Shown here: positions 54,507 to 64,000 of the stretch, piece after piece
How the letters are laid out: every line of letters begins with the position of its first letter
Position numbering within the stretch: position 1 is the first letter of the stretch
Source: Bipolaris cookei
Taxonomy: Eukaryota; Ascomycota; Dothideomycetes; Pleosporales; Pleosporaceae
Assembly: GCA_002286855.1 (NCBI GenBank)
Contig: NRSV01000060.1
Span: 92,250 to 156,249, forward strand
Length of the DNA stretch: 64,000 nucleotides
Reading direction: 5' to 3'
The notes under the pieces: model-generated
The model's input: only the letters and a program-made list of their open reading frames with translations
The model's database searches: none
What the model was told of the DNA's origin: nothing
Translations under genes and position numbers: made by a program

Positions 54507-55239
54507 CGCTCTGGCTGCTGTCCCTTCTCTAAACAGTGATAGCGAACCACCAGTGTGTTGTCGAATTAAAATAGGTCCGTATTCGGGAATAGATGTGTTC
54601 CGCTCGTGTGATGAAGTGCGTGTCAAACTCGGTTTGCTATTTTCGAGTTACTGAAAACAAACGAAGCACGTTGCCACGCGGTAGCGACGGGGTGAATTGG
54701 GAAGGCGCGGCATCAAGATGACGTCGCCAGCAGAGTTGGTGAAAGAGGAACGTGAGGGACAAAACCTTTGAGGCGCATGAGTGAGAAAACCATATATGTG
54801 CTACTTTGTCGCAGGTGATGCATTGTTCAAGTACATTGGGTCAACCAGGACATAGTGATGAACATGGTATATCAGAGCGTCAACGAAGATAAAAGTAAAA
54901 GAACAGAAGCAGGAAATAAGATTAAAATATATACGTCTACAAACTATGTGATATCTGGGGTATCTTGTGGGTACGCAAACAGTACTACGGCCCATGCTAT
55001 CGTCCGTGTTCCATCCGACTCTGTGCACTGATCTCAAACCTAACGTCATGTAACACCCCCATGCATCCAAGACCAAAAACGCGGGAGGGATCTAGACAAG
55101 AGAAAAATCCGGGAAGAGTACCGAAAAATCGCCAAGAGGATTGTGGTACATGCTGAAAATATCTATGCGATGTTGTCGTCGTCTCTTGCACCTCTTCGTT
55201 CTACACCATTACTCGCCTCAAGATACAGCAGACTTTGCA
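54507..55239. other. Intergenic, no gene seen
   Basis: Promoter of the preceding minus-strand gene and 3' flank of the DUF676 gene. Short plus-strand frames at 54965-55200 are not credible. Confidence 0.5.
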
Positions 55240-58200
55240 CTACGAGCTAGCATCATCCTGCTTGTCGGCCTTGGGGCTGCTCAGTCTGGCAACCTGCTCA
55301 GTGACGCTACTGTTTCCAGGACTCGCTTTACTAACCTCTGGAGACGCAGAAACATCTGCAGCATTTCTCAACCCGACTCCACTAATCCTGCCCATAGGCG
55401 CCTCGGACTGGTTTGGAGCTTGTTCCCCTTGTTCATTCGCAGCAGAAGATTCGCCGGGTTCAATCGAGTCCGGCTCAGCGGTCAGAGGAGGAGCAGTCTT
55501 ACTCTTCGGGCTTGCGCCAAGACCCCTGTGAACTTCAACATTAGACCCATGAAGGAAGTCGGCAATGTCCGCTTGACTAGTGCCCTTTCCGTCAGGTGTC
55601 TTAGGTGGAAACACAGGGCTTCGAGGGCTCTTTGCGCTGTTAGGCTGAAAGAAACGCTGCACGGCGTTGCGGTCGTCGAGCTCATCTTCATCGTCACTAG
55701 TCTCGTTGAAGTAAATGCTATCCCAGTCACCAGAACCGATACTATGCACTGAGTCGGTCGTGTTGGATCTCTTTGGCATCTTCAAAGTGAGTGAGTGCAG
55801 AGGCGCCAATTCATCAGCTACCTCGCGCATCTCACTGTCGGAACGCTCAACAGGTGGGTGCTGATTCTGCTGCCCCTTGACCCGCTCGCCATTTTTGTCC
55901 ATAGGCTTATCCATTGGTTCGGCTCGCTCAACTGCAGGCTCAAGCTCAGTGCGCGTGTTAGCCGAGTATGTATCGGCAAAGTGGGTATCACAAAGATGTT
56001 TGATGACAGGCCATCCATATGCATTGGCAAACATACGGCGTACAATGATGTTGTTATGGGCGTCGGGCTCGAGGCTGACCAATACCTTACGCCATGAGAG
56101 ATCCTTGTGATAGGCGCGGGCAATCTTCTCTTCCACACGCATCACACTCTCGTCAACACTGGTTGCCGATGCTTGACTGGCAACGCTATCACCTGAAAAG
56201 TTTCGCGTGGCCCTCTTCTTGATTGGTGGCGGAGGGATATCTTCCGGATGATAAATCCTGTCATGGAAGATGGCGCGTGCTCGGGTGGTTGGATCGTTGA
56301 TCCATGAGTGTGGAGGTACAGGGGGATTGATCAAATCACCAGCCGACTCGAATATCGTGGTCTTGGGTGGTGCCATGTTGTTTCGGGGGTTATCAACAAT
56401 GGAGTCGCCACGCGTCGCTCGCGGTCTTTTCCTCTGCTGATCCGTACGCGATGATGACGACGAATCTTCTGCCTGGGTAGGAGATTGTTCATCTTCATCA
56501 TCCTTGTAGATCGTCTGGCTACGCGAGAACATCTTCTTGTCGCGCGAGGTATGCTTTCCAGTGGGCCTGATATAACTCCAGAGCTGCATCAGCGTATTTT
56601 GCGGCTGAAAATAGTTGTCATTGGGCTCTCTGCCATCTGGACTTTTCTTTTGTCCTTCAATCAGTTGATGCGCTGCAGTCTCCACTGTAGGTACCTGCGT
56701 TTCGTCTTCTTGGTTGGTAGTGTCAGCGCCTGGTAGTGGTACGGCTGTATCATCGCCATGAAACGTTGGAGAATCAGCTCCAGAGCTTTCGTCCTCTGCA
56801 AAGCCAATTCGTGAAGGATTGGGCGAAGAGTTTTGCCCCGTAAGTTGACCATAACCCCATACTGCAACGGTACCGATGAGTCCGTTTTCTCTCCGAGCTT
56901 TCTGTACCCGGCCTAGCCCTCTCCAGTCAAGGAACAAGAGACAGCTTGTACGCAGTGGTACGATTCCATCATTGACGACGTTGGAGTATACGGTGCGATT
57001 CCGGAATCTTCGCAGAACCTGGTGAGCAGGCCCCGTGGGAAGAATTCTTAGTAGAGGTTTAGCGCCAGGATCCTCCTGCTGTGAGGCTTGGGCCTGGGTT
57101 CCGAACACATTGCCCATTGCGGTCCAACCACTCCTTGCTAGTGTGGGTGCTCTCCAGGTTAAACCGAGATCCTGTCCTGTTCTGCCGACCAGTCCAAAAT
57201 CCAGTGCAAATTTGACATAGGTGGGGTTCTCATTGCTTAGCCCCAGAAACGGAGATGCCAGAGCAATGAAATTGACAGGTTTGATCGTATCGAAAAAGTG
57301 GGGAGAGTGTTTATGGATGTATGCAATGGCGTACGTCTGTACAAGACCGCCAAGCGAGTGGCCGATGAAGCTGATGCTGGTGAACCGGTATGCGCGTTTG
57401 TCTCTACCTTTGAACAAGTGATGTACACTACTGCCTTGATGAGCAGGGATGCCCTCATCTGCTTTGTCTTTTGTGGGCGAAAAGGTGTTGGAGAGCTTTT
57501 GTCCAACAGTCCTTTTGATTGGGAAGTATGGCTGGTCAGGATACGTTAAACGCAGGACGTACTTAGCGAGTCGCTTCCCCAGATACTGAATGCCACGTTC
57601 GGTGCGTATAACGTTGCCGTCGAACCCACGTACGACTACTTCTTCCTCGTTTTCTTCTTCTTCATCTTCTGCATCCGATATCTCATCTTGGCCACCGGAT
57701 AATGGTGCAGTCGATGTGTCTTTGCCTGCAGCTTTGGTCCTATCCCCCCTTTTTTCCTTGCGTCGCTGTCGCCGACTCTCGCGCGCTTGCCTTGCCGTCG
57801 CGTCAATGCTCTCTTTCAGGTACAGCATGTCTGCGCCGAGATTGCTATGCAATCCATGTGTTACAATCACGAGGTGGATATTCTTTTTTTTCCGCTGAGC
57901 CAGCTCCTGTGCATGGTCAGTGTCCTTGGGCCGTCCCTCGCTGCTCTGTTCCTCATCTTTCCATTCTGGTAACTCGGGCTTATTCCACAAACTAGTCGTG
58001 TCGTCCACTACCAATTTGACTGCTTTAGAATAGACGCCCTTGGGCTGCCCTGCATGGTTTGAAACATGCTTCTGGCTCCCTTGCTGGTGATCCTGGACCT
58101 TTCCTGGTGTTCCATGTGTGTTTCCCGTTACAGCGGTGAAGCCCAGGTCAAGTGATCGCTCGTCGCGTGCAACTAGCAATTCGTAGTTCACCGACGCAGA

Positions 58201-58857
58201 GTTTGAGAAGATGATCTGCGATGCAATCTCAATTATCCAAGTGACGCTCTTCGGGTCGGCATTATACCCCGGAATCTCAGTCCTCGCATGCTCGGGTACT
58301 GTCAATTTCGTGTTCCAGTAGCCTCCTGCCTTTAGGTTAGGCTCGAAATCGGGGGCGCCGTAGATCTTGGCATCGTCGTTTTTGACGTTGGGGTTGAAGG
58401 TGGAGGGGTAGGCTGAGACGTGGATGGTATAGGGCCCATGGAGGTATGCGGCACGCAGAGGAATGGCCGACGAGTTGCGTATACGAACATGGAGGATAGG
58501 AGGAGGTGGTAATATTCGGTCTTCGGAGGGCGTGTATGTAAGTGTGTACCTGCCCAGCGTCTTAGCACCGTTGAACACGGGGGACCGTTGGGCGCTTTGG
58601 CGTGCCCCAAACCATACAACATGTATGCAAGTACATCTCTTGAGCATGTGCCCAACCCCATATACAGCAACTCACCTCACAACCTCGCCTACTTTGACGC
58701 TCCCCTTTTGGTGCAGCAGCAACATCCTCAGCGCACGCTTCTCCTCAGCTTGCAGCTCCTTGCGCGACTTTGTGCACACGAAGAATGAGGGTTCAGGAAG
58801 TTTGCGGCCGGCGTCGGCAGTTTGTGCGTTGGAATAGGTGCGAGGCGTGAGAAGCAT
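55240..58857 (-). CDS. ROG1-type DUF676 lipase/esterase
   Basis: Exon 58857-58676 and exon 58549-55240 (126-bp GTGAGT..CAG intron) give 1163 aa. The first exon supplies HQKGSVKVGEVVRYTLTYTP across the junction, followed by a C2-like N-terminal domain (ILHVRIRNSSAIPLRAAYLH, YTIHVSAYPSTFNPN). The alpha/beta-hydrolase part begins IHLVIVTHGLHSN (oxyanion His about 292) and carries the nucleophile elbow FIGHSLGG (Ser459). The NDGIVPLRTS block probably holds the catalytic acid. An acidic, Arg-rich insertion lies between the first strand and the elbow. The C-terminal third is disordered and Ser/Pro-rich. Yeast ROG1 and its paralogues are lipid hydrolases of this family, linked to monoacylglycerol turnover. 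A 1135-codon frame starting inside the intron at 58647 is misleading; the spliced start is better. Confidence 0.9.
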
Positions 58858-59490
58858 TTAGTAGCGGATCCAGCGGAGACTGTTAGGACCAATAGCCAGC
58901 AGCCGCAAACGCGTCATAGGGCATGCGTAGTCGTTGCTGATCGAAACCCGGGATTCTTATGTATGCAGCCGGGGATCGCGTAGGCGGAAACCAGAGGAAA
59001 GGGATGGTATACCGGACGTAGGAGAGTGCATTCGACATTAGCGACCTGGGCTGGTCACGCACGCGCTCATTCCAGGGCCACGGCACGTCATTTGCTCGCG
59101 TGGCATGCGCGCAGCACGAGGTCGCTGCCAAGCAAGAACATTGTCTTCAGCCTCCCACATAGCATATGTGTATGTATGTACATGCTATAGAGTACTATGA
59201 TAGGCCTTGTATGCGCCTAGCCACAGATGGAGGGTGAGATGCGCCTCCAATGACACGCCCCACCATCTGACATTGCTATATGGGTGCCAAGAAACCTTCT
59301 TTTGGGACTCTCCCATCCGACATCCGTATTACATACCGTGCATACCTACCATGTACTTACATTTCCCTCGATAATGTCTCTTCACAGTCATGTTGGCAAA
59401 CCAACGTCACTTGGTTGGGAAAGGAGTCGAGTGGTATGATGTTATTGGCATCATCTCTCAAAAGAAAAGATAGGATTGAGAAGAAGATTA
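58858..59490. other. Promoter of the DUF676 gene and flank of transposon island
   Basis: About 630 bases without a gene. A plus-strand frame at 59280-59507 ends in a Lys/Ile run produced by the adjacent tandem repeat and is not credible. Confidence 0.5.
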
Positions 59491-59562
59491 AGAAGAAAAT
59501 TATATAAAAGAAGAAAATTATATAAAAGAAGAAAATTATATAAAAGAAGAAAATTATATAAA
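59491..59562. repeat. 18-bp tandem repeat, four copies
   Basis: The unit AGAAGAAAATTATATAAA repeats four times with no mismatch and ends ten bases before the left end of the first DNA transposon. AT-rich; possibly unstable in length. Confidence 0.85.
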
Positions 59563-59571
59563 AGACAGATA

Positions 59572-61396
59572 ACGTGTTTCACCACCGAGTCGTCAGCCCC
59601 ACCGAGTCGTCAGCTCTACCACTAAGCCCCGCCTTCGCAACAACAACGCGTAATGTCTCAACAACACAACGTGCAGCAAGTCTAAAGTGAAGCAGATTTT
59701 AACTTAGCCATTCAAAGTCTTACTTCACATCAGATTTAGAGTGAAACGCGCGCTGCTATTGTGTACAACGTTCCACGAACGACAATCTGAGAACGACTCG
59801 CTGGACGACGCCCTCAACGTGACTGCGAGCCAAATTGTAAGCGCCTAACAAAACTAAACGAGGCTATTACTAGGCATGTAATAGTCGAGGTTGAGCGAGG
59901 ACTACCCTGTGGGAGAGACGACGTGCGAGATATGGCCAATAGACTACTCCGAGAGCGTGGCCGAGAGGAGGTTGGCAAGAACTGGGTGGGTAGGTTTATC
60001 CAGCGCAATCCTGAGCTGCGTATGCGCCAGACCCGTCCATATGATCGTCAGCGAGCTGCCTGCAAAGATCCAGCGCTTATCAAGGGCTAGTTCGACCTAG
60101 TTTAGAATACAAAGGCGAAGTATGGTATCGTAGACGAAGATATCTACAACTTTGATGAGACTGGCTTTGTTATGGGCAAGATTTCATCACAATCAGTTAT
60201 CACAAGCTTAGACAAACCAGGGAGATCAAAGAAGATCCAGCCAAGCAATTAGGATTAAGTTACGCTGATACAAGGCGTTGGCGCAACAGGGAAGCGTATC
60301 CCAGCCTTTCTCATCTTTGCAGGCAAGGTTCTGATATCTACCTGATTCACAGAGGATCTACCACGTGATTGGGTTATTCAGGTTAGTCCTAACGGCTGAA
60401 TGAACAATAATCTAGCGCTTGACTGGCTCCATCACTTCAATTCCCATGCGCGCCCTATAGAGACGCATAGACTGCTCATTATTGATGGCCACGAGAGCCA
60501 CTGTTCAGTGGAGTTCCGATATCTCTACGAAAAGAAAAAGATAATCCTTCTCTGTATGCCTTCTCATCCGTCGCAGCTCTTACAGCCTCTTGATGTGGGC
60601 TGCTTCTTGCTATCAAAGCGCGCGTATGGTGACGCTATCTCAGTCTTGGCACGTAATCGCATCCACCATATCAGCAAAGAAACCTTCCTAACAGCATTCA
60701 AAAAGGCCTATCACAAGGCTGTTACAGCAGAAAATATCTGCGGAGGGTTTCGAGGTGCTGGAATTACGCCACACGATTATCACGTTGTTTTATCACAGCT
60801 TGACGTCGTGCTGCGTGCGCCAACTCCACCAGCGGAAGAGAGCAGCACCTGGGACCCAAAAACGCCGCACAACGCGCGCGAAATAGAGGCACAGGCTACG
60901 CTTGTTCGAAACCGCATGCGTATCTAGCAAGGGTCACCTAAGAATTCTCTCAGAGAGCAGATGCAGCAGTTGAGTAAGGGAGCTCAGCAGATAGCTCATC
61001 AATATGGTGTTAATGCAGGAGAAAATGAGTCGCCTAAGAGATGCTATTGAAGCGTCAACAAAGCGAAAAACTCGTAAGAGGCGCTACGTACAGGAAGAGG
61101 GGTCCCAGAAAGTTGGCCAGGTAGCTGATCAGATTGCTGAGGCAGAGGGTGGTAGCTGTAACGACGGTGCAATGCCTGCGAAGAGGGTGCGCAGTGAACG
61201 GCGCTGCGGACATTGCAGCCAAATTGGACATAACTCTCGCACCTGCCAAGTAGAACTAGATGATACAGAGGATAGTGACGAATCTATAGAATAATCCTCT
61301 GTTCTACTTAAATTAGAAAATTATTATAGTGGTGCGAAATATTACTATGAAGTTGTAGCTTAGTGGTAGAGCTGACGACTCGGTGGTGAAACATGT
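59572..61396 (+). mobile_element. Pogo/Fot-type DNA transposon, degenerate (RIP-like stops)
   Basis: Terminal inverted repeats ACRTGTTTCACCACCGAG (extending through GTCGTCAGCTCTACCACTAAG) lie at both ends, flanked by TA on each side. The left repeat contains an extra tandem copy of about 17 bp (CCACCGAGTCGTCAGC-type). Inside, one plus-strand frame from about 59690 to 60927 encodes a pogo transposase: helix-turn-helix start (YNVPRTTI), CENP-B-like DNA-binding part (NWVGRFIQRNPELR), the DDE core (YNFDETGF, LLIIDGHESH, LLQPLDVGCF), then after a one-base shift near 60998 a C-terminal zinc knuckle CGHCSQIGHNSRTC. Nine in-frame stops interrupt it (59737, 59788, 60088, 60103, 60250, 60256, 60343, 60397, 60925), mostly where the family has Trp. 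It cannot make a transposase. Confidence 0.85.
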
Positions 61397-61567
61397 TATA
61401 TCTTTAGTCTACAAGTACAAGTACAATGACCTCAGGGCATTTGCAAGGATGAAGGTCGCGCCTAACTTTGGCATAGTAGCGTTGACATTGCCGTTCTCTG
61501 CTATCATACGAAATTTTAGTTCAGCGAGTTCTGGTATGAGGCTCTTGATTTTCGTAACTGCCATGTA
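61397..61567 (-). pseudogene. Left fragment of a gene split by the second transposon (helicase-like?)
   Basis: The 170 bases between the two transposons carry a minus-strand frame (YMAVTKIKSLIPELAELKFR to NALRSLYLYL, then a stop). If the second element and one copy of its TA target are removed, this frame continues that of the fragment at 63647-64000. Function is therefore tied to that fragment. The first transposon bounds it on the other side. Confidence 0.35.
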
Positions 61568-61666
61568 CCGTGCTGCCCGGCGTAACGCCCGGCCCGGCGT
61601 AACGCCCGCTTCGATCACCAAAATCGCAACAGCCACCAAAGTTCAACCCGCGATAACTCTATCAAT

Positions 61667-63091
61667 ATGAGCCCGATTGAGGCTGCACTTGCAGCTATTG
61701 AAGCACTAGAGCCTGGCGAAAAACTTGTATATTCTCAAATTGCAGCAAAGTTTAGTGTTAATCGTTCAACGCTCGCGCGGAGACACCAGGGCGTCGCAAG
61801 CTCACGCAGCATTAAGGCTCAAAACCAGCAAGCACTCTACCCCCAGCAAGAGCAGGAGCTTCTATGCTATATTGAACGTCTTACAAGGCAAGGCCTGCCT
61901 CCTACACGGCCTATGATACTGCGCTTCGCTTCAGATATCGCAAAAAAAGAGCTTGGAAAAGGCTGGGTTGATCGCTTTATCCAGCGCTATCAGGTTAATC
62001 TTATTTCACGCTGGGCAACTGGGATTGATCGCTCACGCCACCAGGCTGATTCAGGACTAAAGTATAAGCTCTACTTTGATCTCTTAAAAGAAAAGATTAG
62101 CCAATATAATATAGAGCCTTGTAATATATACAATATGGATGAGAAGGGCTTCATGCTAGGAGTACTCACTCGCTCAAAGCGGGTATTCAACAGGAGGCTA
62201 TATGAGGAGGGGAAGATCAAGGCTCACATCCAGGATGGCAATCGGGCGTGGATAACGCTGCTGGCCTGTATATGCGCTGATGGATCTCACATTGAGCCGA
62301 GCCTCGTATATCAGTCAGCCTCTGGCTCGATACAGGATAGCTGGCTGCAGGCCTTCGATCCTAACGATCACCGAGTCCACTTCGCCTCATCACCCTCAGG
62401 CTGGACGAATAACGAGCTAGGCCTAGCCTGGCTCAAACAGGTGTTTGATCGATCAACAAAGCCAAAGGCTAGGCGGAGCTATCGATTACTTATCCTTGAT
62501 GGCCATGGATCTCATCTCACGATGGATTTTATCGAGTACTGCGATCGCAATCGAATCCTCCTCGCTATCTATCCACCTCATTCAACCCACACTCTTCAGC
62601 CGCTTGACGTCGTCATGTTCAAGCCGCTCTCATCAGCCTACTCAGCCCAGGTAGCTAGCTTCATGGAGAGGAGCCAAGGGCTCACATCTATGAGCAAAAG
62701 AGACTTCTATCCTATGTTTATAGCTGCCTGGGAGGCCTCGTTTAAGGAAGCTACAATACTTAAGGCCTTTGAAGCAACTGGCATCTCACCTCTTAACTCA
62801 GAGGTGATACTTAAACGATTCAATCAGCCAGCTCAATCAGGCCAATTAAGTGATAGCGACTCCTCAGCCTTAAGCGCCTCTGATTGGAGGAAGATTAGGC
62901 AGCTCGTTGATCACGCTGTAGCTGAGAGAGACCAGAGAAAGATCTCAAAGCTCAACCAAACGATCCACCGACTCTCGATCAGATCAGTACTAGCTGAGCA
63001 TGAGAACGTAAGACTTAAAGAGGCTCTTATTAATGAGAGGCAGAGGAGGAGTATCACGGTGGGGCTGTATTCTGGTCTCCAAGGAAGGTGA
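61667..63091 (+). CDS. Pogo/Fot-type transposase, core intact, C-terminus frameshifted
   Basis: 474 codons from the ATG at 61667. Residues 1-50 form a psq-type helix-turn-helix (KLVYSQIAAKFSVNRSTLAR). Residues about 55-110 form a CENP-B-type domain (LGKGWVDRFIQRYQVN). The DDE_1 catalytic core has Asp158 in NMDEKGF, Asp278 in LLILDGHGSH and Asp314 in LQPLDVVMF, the DDD triad normal for this family. The frame ends at 63091, but the family's next block (GGAVFWSPRKVKEARDRQ) lies in another frame and continues as a Lys/Arg/Ala-rich coiled tail to 63510. A small indel near 63030-63050 therefore seems to have cut off the C-terminus. The core might still bind and cut DNA, but the full-length enzyme is not made from this copy. 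Confidence 0.88.
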   Translation: MSPIEAALAAIEALEPGEKLVYSQIAAKFSVNRSTLARRHQGVASSRSIKAQNQQALYPQQEQELLCYIERLTRQGLPPTRPMILRFASDIAKKELGKGWVDRFIQRYQVNLISRWATGIDRSRHQADSGLKYKLYFDLLKEKISQYNIEPCNIYNMDEKGFMLGVLTRSKRVFNRRLYEEGKIKAHIQDGNRAWITLLACICADGSHIEPSLVYQSASGSIQDSWLQAFDPNDHRVHFASSPSGWTNNELGLAWLKQVFDRSTKPKARRSYRLLILDGHGSHLTMDFIEYCDRNRILLAIYPPHSTHTLQPLDVVMFKPLSSAYSAQVASFMERSQGLTSMSKRDFYPMFIAAWEASFKEATILKAFEATGISPLNSEVILKRFNQPAQSGQLSDSDSSALSASDWRKIRQLVDHAVAERDQRKISKLNQTIHRLSIRSVLAEHENVRLKEALINERQRRSITVGLYSGLQGR

Positions 63092-63510
63092 AGGAGGCAC
63101 GTGATCGCCAGCTCCAACAAGGGCTTGAAGAAGAGCAGCTACAACACCAGAAAGCTGAGAGAGCTCGTGAACGAGAGGATCGGAAGCAGGCCAAGGCTCA
63201 GGAGCTTCAGATAAGGCGAGAGGCTAGAGCAGAGGCTAGGATAGCGAGGGAGAAGGCGAGAGCTGAGAGAGCTGCAGATCAAGCTACCCGACAGGCAGCT
63301 CGTAGAGCTCAACAACGCCTCCAACGAGCTCAAAAAACTTCTCAAAGGGGCAAGAAACGTAGTCTTAAGGCTTCTATAAAGGCTGCTTCAAAAAAGAGAG
63401 CTGCTGCGCAGCCTCAGGCTGGCGTTGAGGCTGCAGGTGCTGCAGCAGGCCCACCACCATCTCAATCACGACACGGCCGAACAATCAAGCTCCCATCAAA
63501 ATATAGATAG
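63088..63510 (+). pseudogene. Frameshifted C-terminal part of the pogo/Fot transposase
   Basis: A 140-codon open frame with no ATG near its start, beginning in the VFWSPRKVKEARDRQ region and continuing as a highly charged helix (EEEQLQHQKAERAREREDRK) to a Pro/Ser-rich basic end. It matches what follows the catalytic core in Fot-like transposases, so it is the displaced tail of the upstream frame and not a separate gene. Similar charged tails are probably used for dimerisation or DNA contacts. Confidence 0.7.
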
Positions 63511-63646
63511 CTATATATATCAATTAAGGCCTCTAGAGCTCAACACTAGAAAATATCGTGATAATAGCTATCGTACGTGGCTTAATAGTTTCATGTTAGC
63601 GTTTTGATTTTGGTGATCGAAGCGGGCGTTACGCCGGGCAGCACGG

Positions 63647-64000
63647 CAGTTGATGAAGTGCATAAGCATGACCATGTCCGTCTTGCCGAACCCCATGTCA
63701 TCGCATAAGTATATAAGCGGTCGGTCCCGGCTCCGAAGACTCAATAGCTTCGGGAGATGCCGACTGAACTTGGCATTCTGCCGAACTGCTGGCCATCCGG
63801 GGCCTTGAGGTTGAAGTTTCATTCGGTATTCTCCAGGTCCAGAATCCCGTTATTGTAAGACTGATATCCCATATCGAAGAGGCTATGCGTCCGAATTGGA
63901 ACAGGTGCCAGGGAATGGTGACTTTGTATACACGCCCCATGCTTGCACACCAAGTCTCGTAACAGCCTCTGGCCTCAAAGTCTAGAAACCCTGTCCAGTC
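63647..64000 (-). pseudogene. Right fragment of the interrupted gene, P-loop helicase-like motif
   Basis: A minus-strand frame (MKLQPQGPGWPAVRQNAKFS, then RPLIYLCDDMGFGKTDMVM) contains DDMGFGKT, close to the DEMGLGKT P-loop of SNF2-type helicases and translocases. It runs into the end of the second transposon at codon HFIN. The frame before the P-loop is open to 63822 and further exons may lie beyond the window. With so little sequence the SNF2 link is tentative; any P-loop NTPase is possible. Confidence 0.4.

Larger units (their letters stand above)
61568..63646 (+). mobile_element. Pogo/Fot-type DNA transposon, nearly intact
   Basis: Terminal inverted repeats CCGTGCTGCCCGGCGTAACG (continuing CCCGCTTCGATCACCAAAATC) are perfect at both ends apart from a tandem duplication of about 17 bp present only in the left copy. 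The left flank is TA and the right flank CA, a probable TA target duplication with one change. The element encodes the transposase listed separately plus a basic coiled C-terminal part in another frame. Its repeats differ from those of the element at 59572-61396, so the two are separate families. Stops of the RIP type are absent. Confidence 0.88.

Noticed and set aside
58333..58670. Minus-strand frame of 112 codons next to the start of the DUF676 gene
   Set aside because: It lies mostly in the first intron and in an alternative phase of exon 2; the spliced gene explains the region.
61354..61380. TAGCTTAGTGGTAGAGC resembles a tRNA A-box
   Set aside because: No B-box, no acceptor stem and no anticodon loop follow; it is part of the terminal inverted repeat of the first pogo element.
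1..64000. CRISPR arrays, rRNA genes, riboswitches
   Set aside because: No regularly spaced repeats, rRNA-like stretches or riboswitch folds were seen, and the genome is eukaryotic.

Overview
The window looks like nuclear chromosomal DNA of a filamentous ascomycete (Pezizomycotina, probably Dothideomycetes). The evidence is many short introns (about 40-160 bp) with GT-AG borders and CTRAC-type branch sites, dense single-copy housekeeping genes on both strands, fungus-specific families (DUF2458, GT69 CAP59-like, AA7 oxidase, BTB proteins) and fungal transposons (a Tad-type LINE fragment and pogo/Fot-type DNA elements). Species and genes were recognised from protein motifs only; no database was searched.

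Layout. 1-13 kb: a partial kelch protein, a mitochondrial ABC1/ADCK kinase, a Baeyer-Villiger monooxygenase, a GT69 mannosyltransferase, a probable pseudogene of a Ser/Thr-rich surface protein, a DUF2458 protein, a COX14-like assembly factor and a small cysteine-rich membrane protein that lacks a long open frame. 13-27 kb: a NOL8-like nucleolar protein, a coiled-coil protein, eIF3 subunit L, an EthD-domain protein, a nitrilase-superfamily hydrolase, an RRM protein with unusual splicing, and a BCS1-like AAA ATPase. 27-31 kb: a large oligopeptide transporter. 31-36 kb: an accessory stretch with a 5'-truncated LINE, one small hypothetical gene, a MITE-like inverted repeat and decayed repeat DNA. 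36-43 kb: a divergent pair encoding a secreted lactonase and a secreted bicovalent-FAD carbohydrate oxidase, then SAM50 and UBC6, also divergent. 43-52 kb: gene-poor, holding a hexose-transporter-like gene with a premature stop and a broken BTB gene. 52-59 kb: an uncharacterised protein with a C-terminal Cys-rich module and a ROG1-type DUF676 lipase. 59.5-63.7 kb: two pogo/Fot-type DNA transposons from different families, one full of Trp-to-stop changes typical of repeat-induced point mutation, the other nearly intact and inserted in what looks like a helicase-like gene.

Functional links. Mitochondrial biogenesis is well represented (ABC1 kinase, COX14-like, BCS1-like, SAM50). The clearest local partnership is the secreted oxidase beside the secreted lactonase: the first makes sugar lactones, the second belongs to a fold known for opening them. 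The broken sugar transporter lies 8 kb further on. Accessory and broken genes cluster at 31-36, 47-52 and 59-64 kb, alternating with conserved housekeeping blocks.
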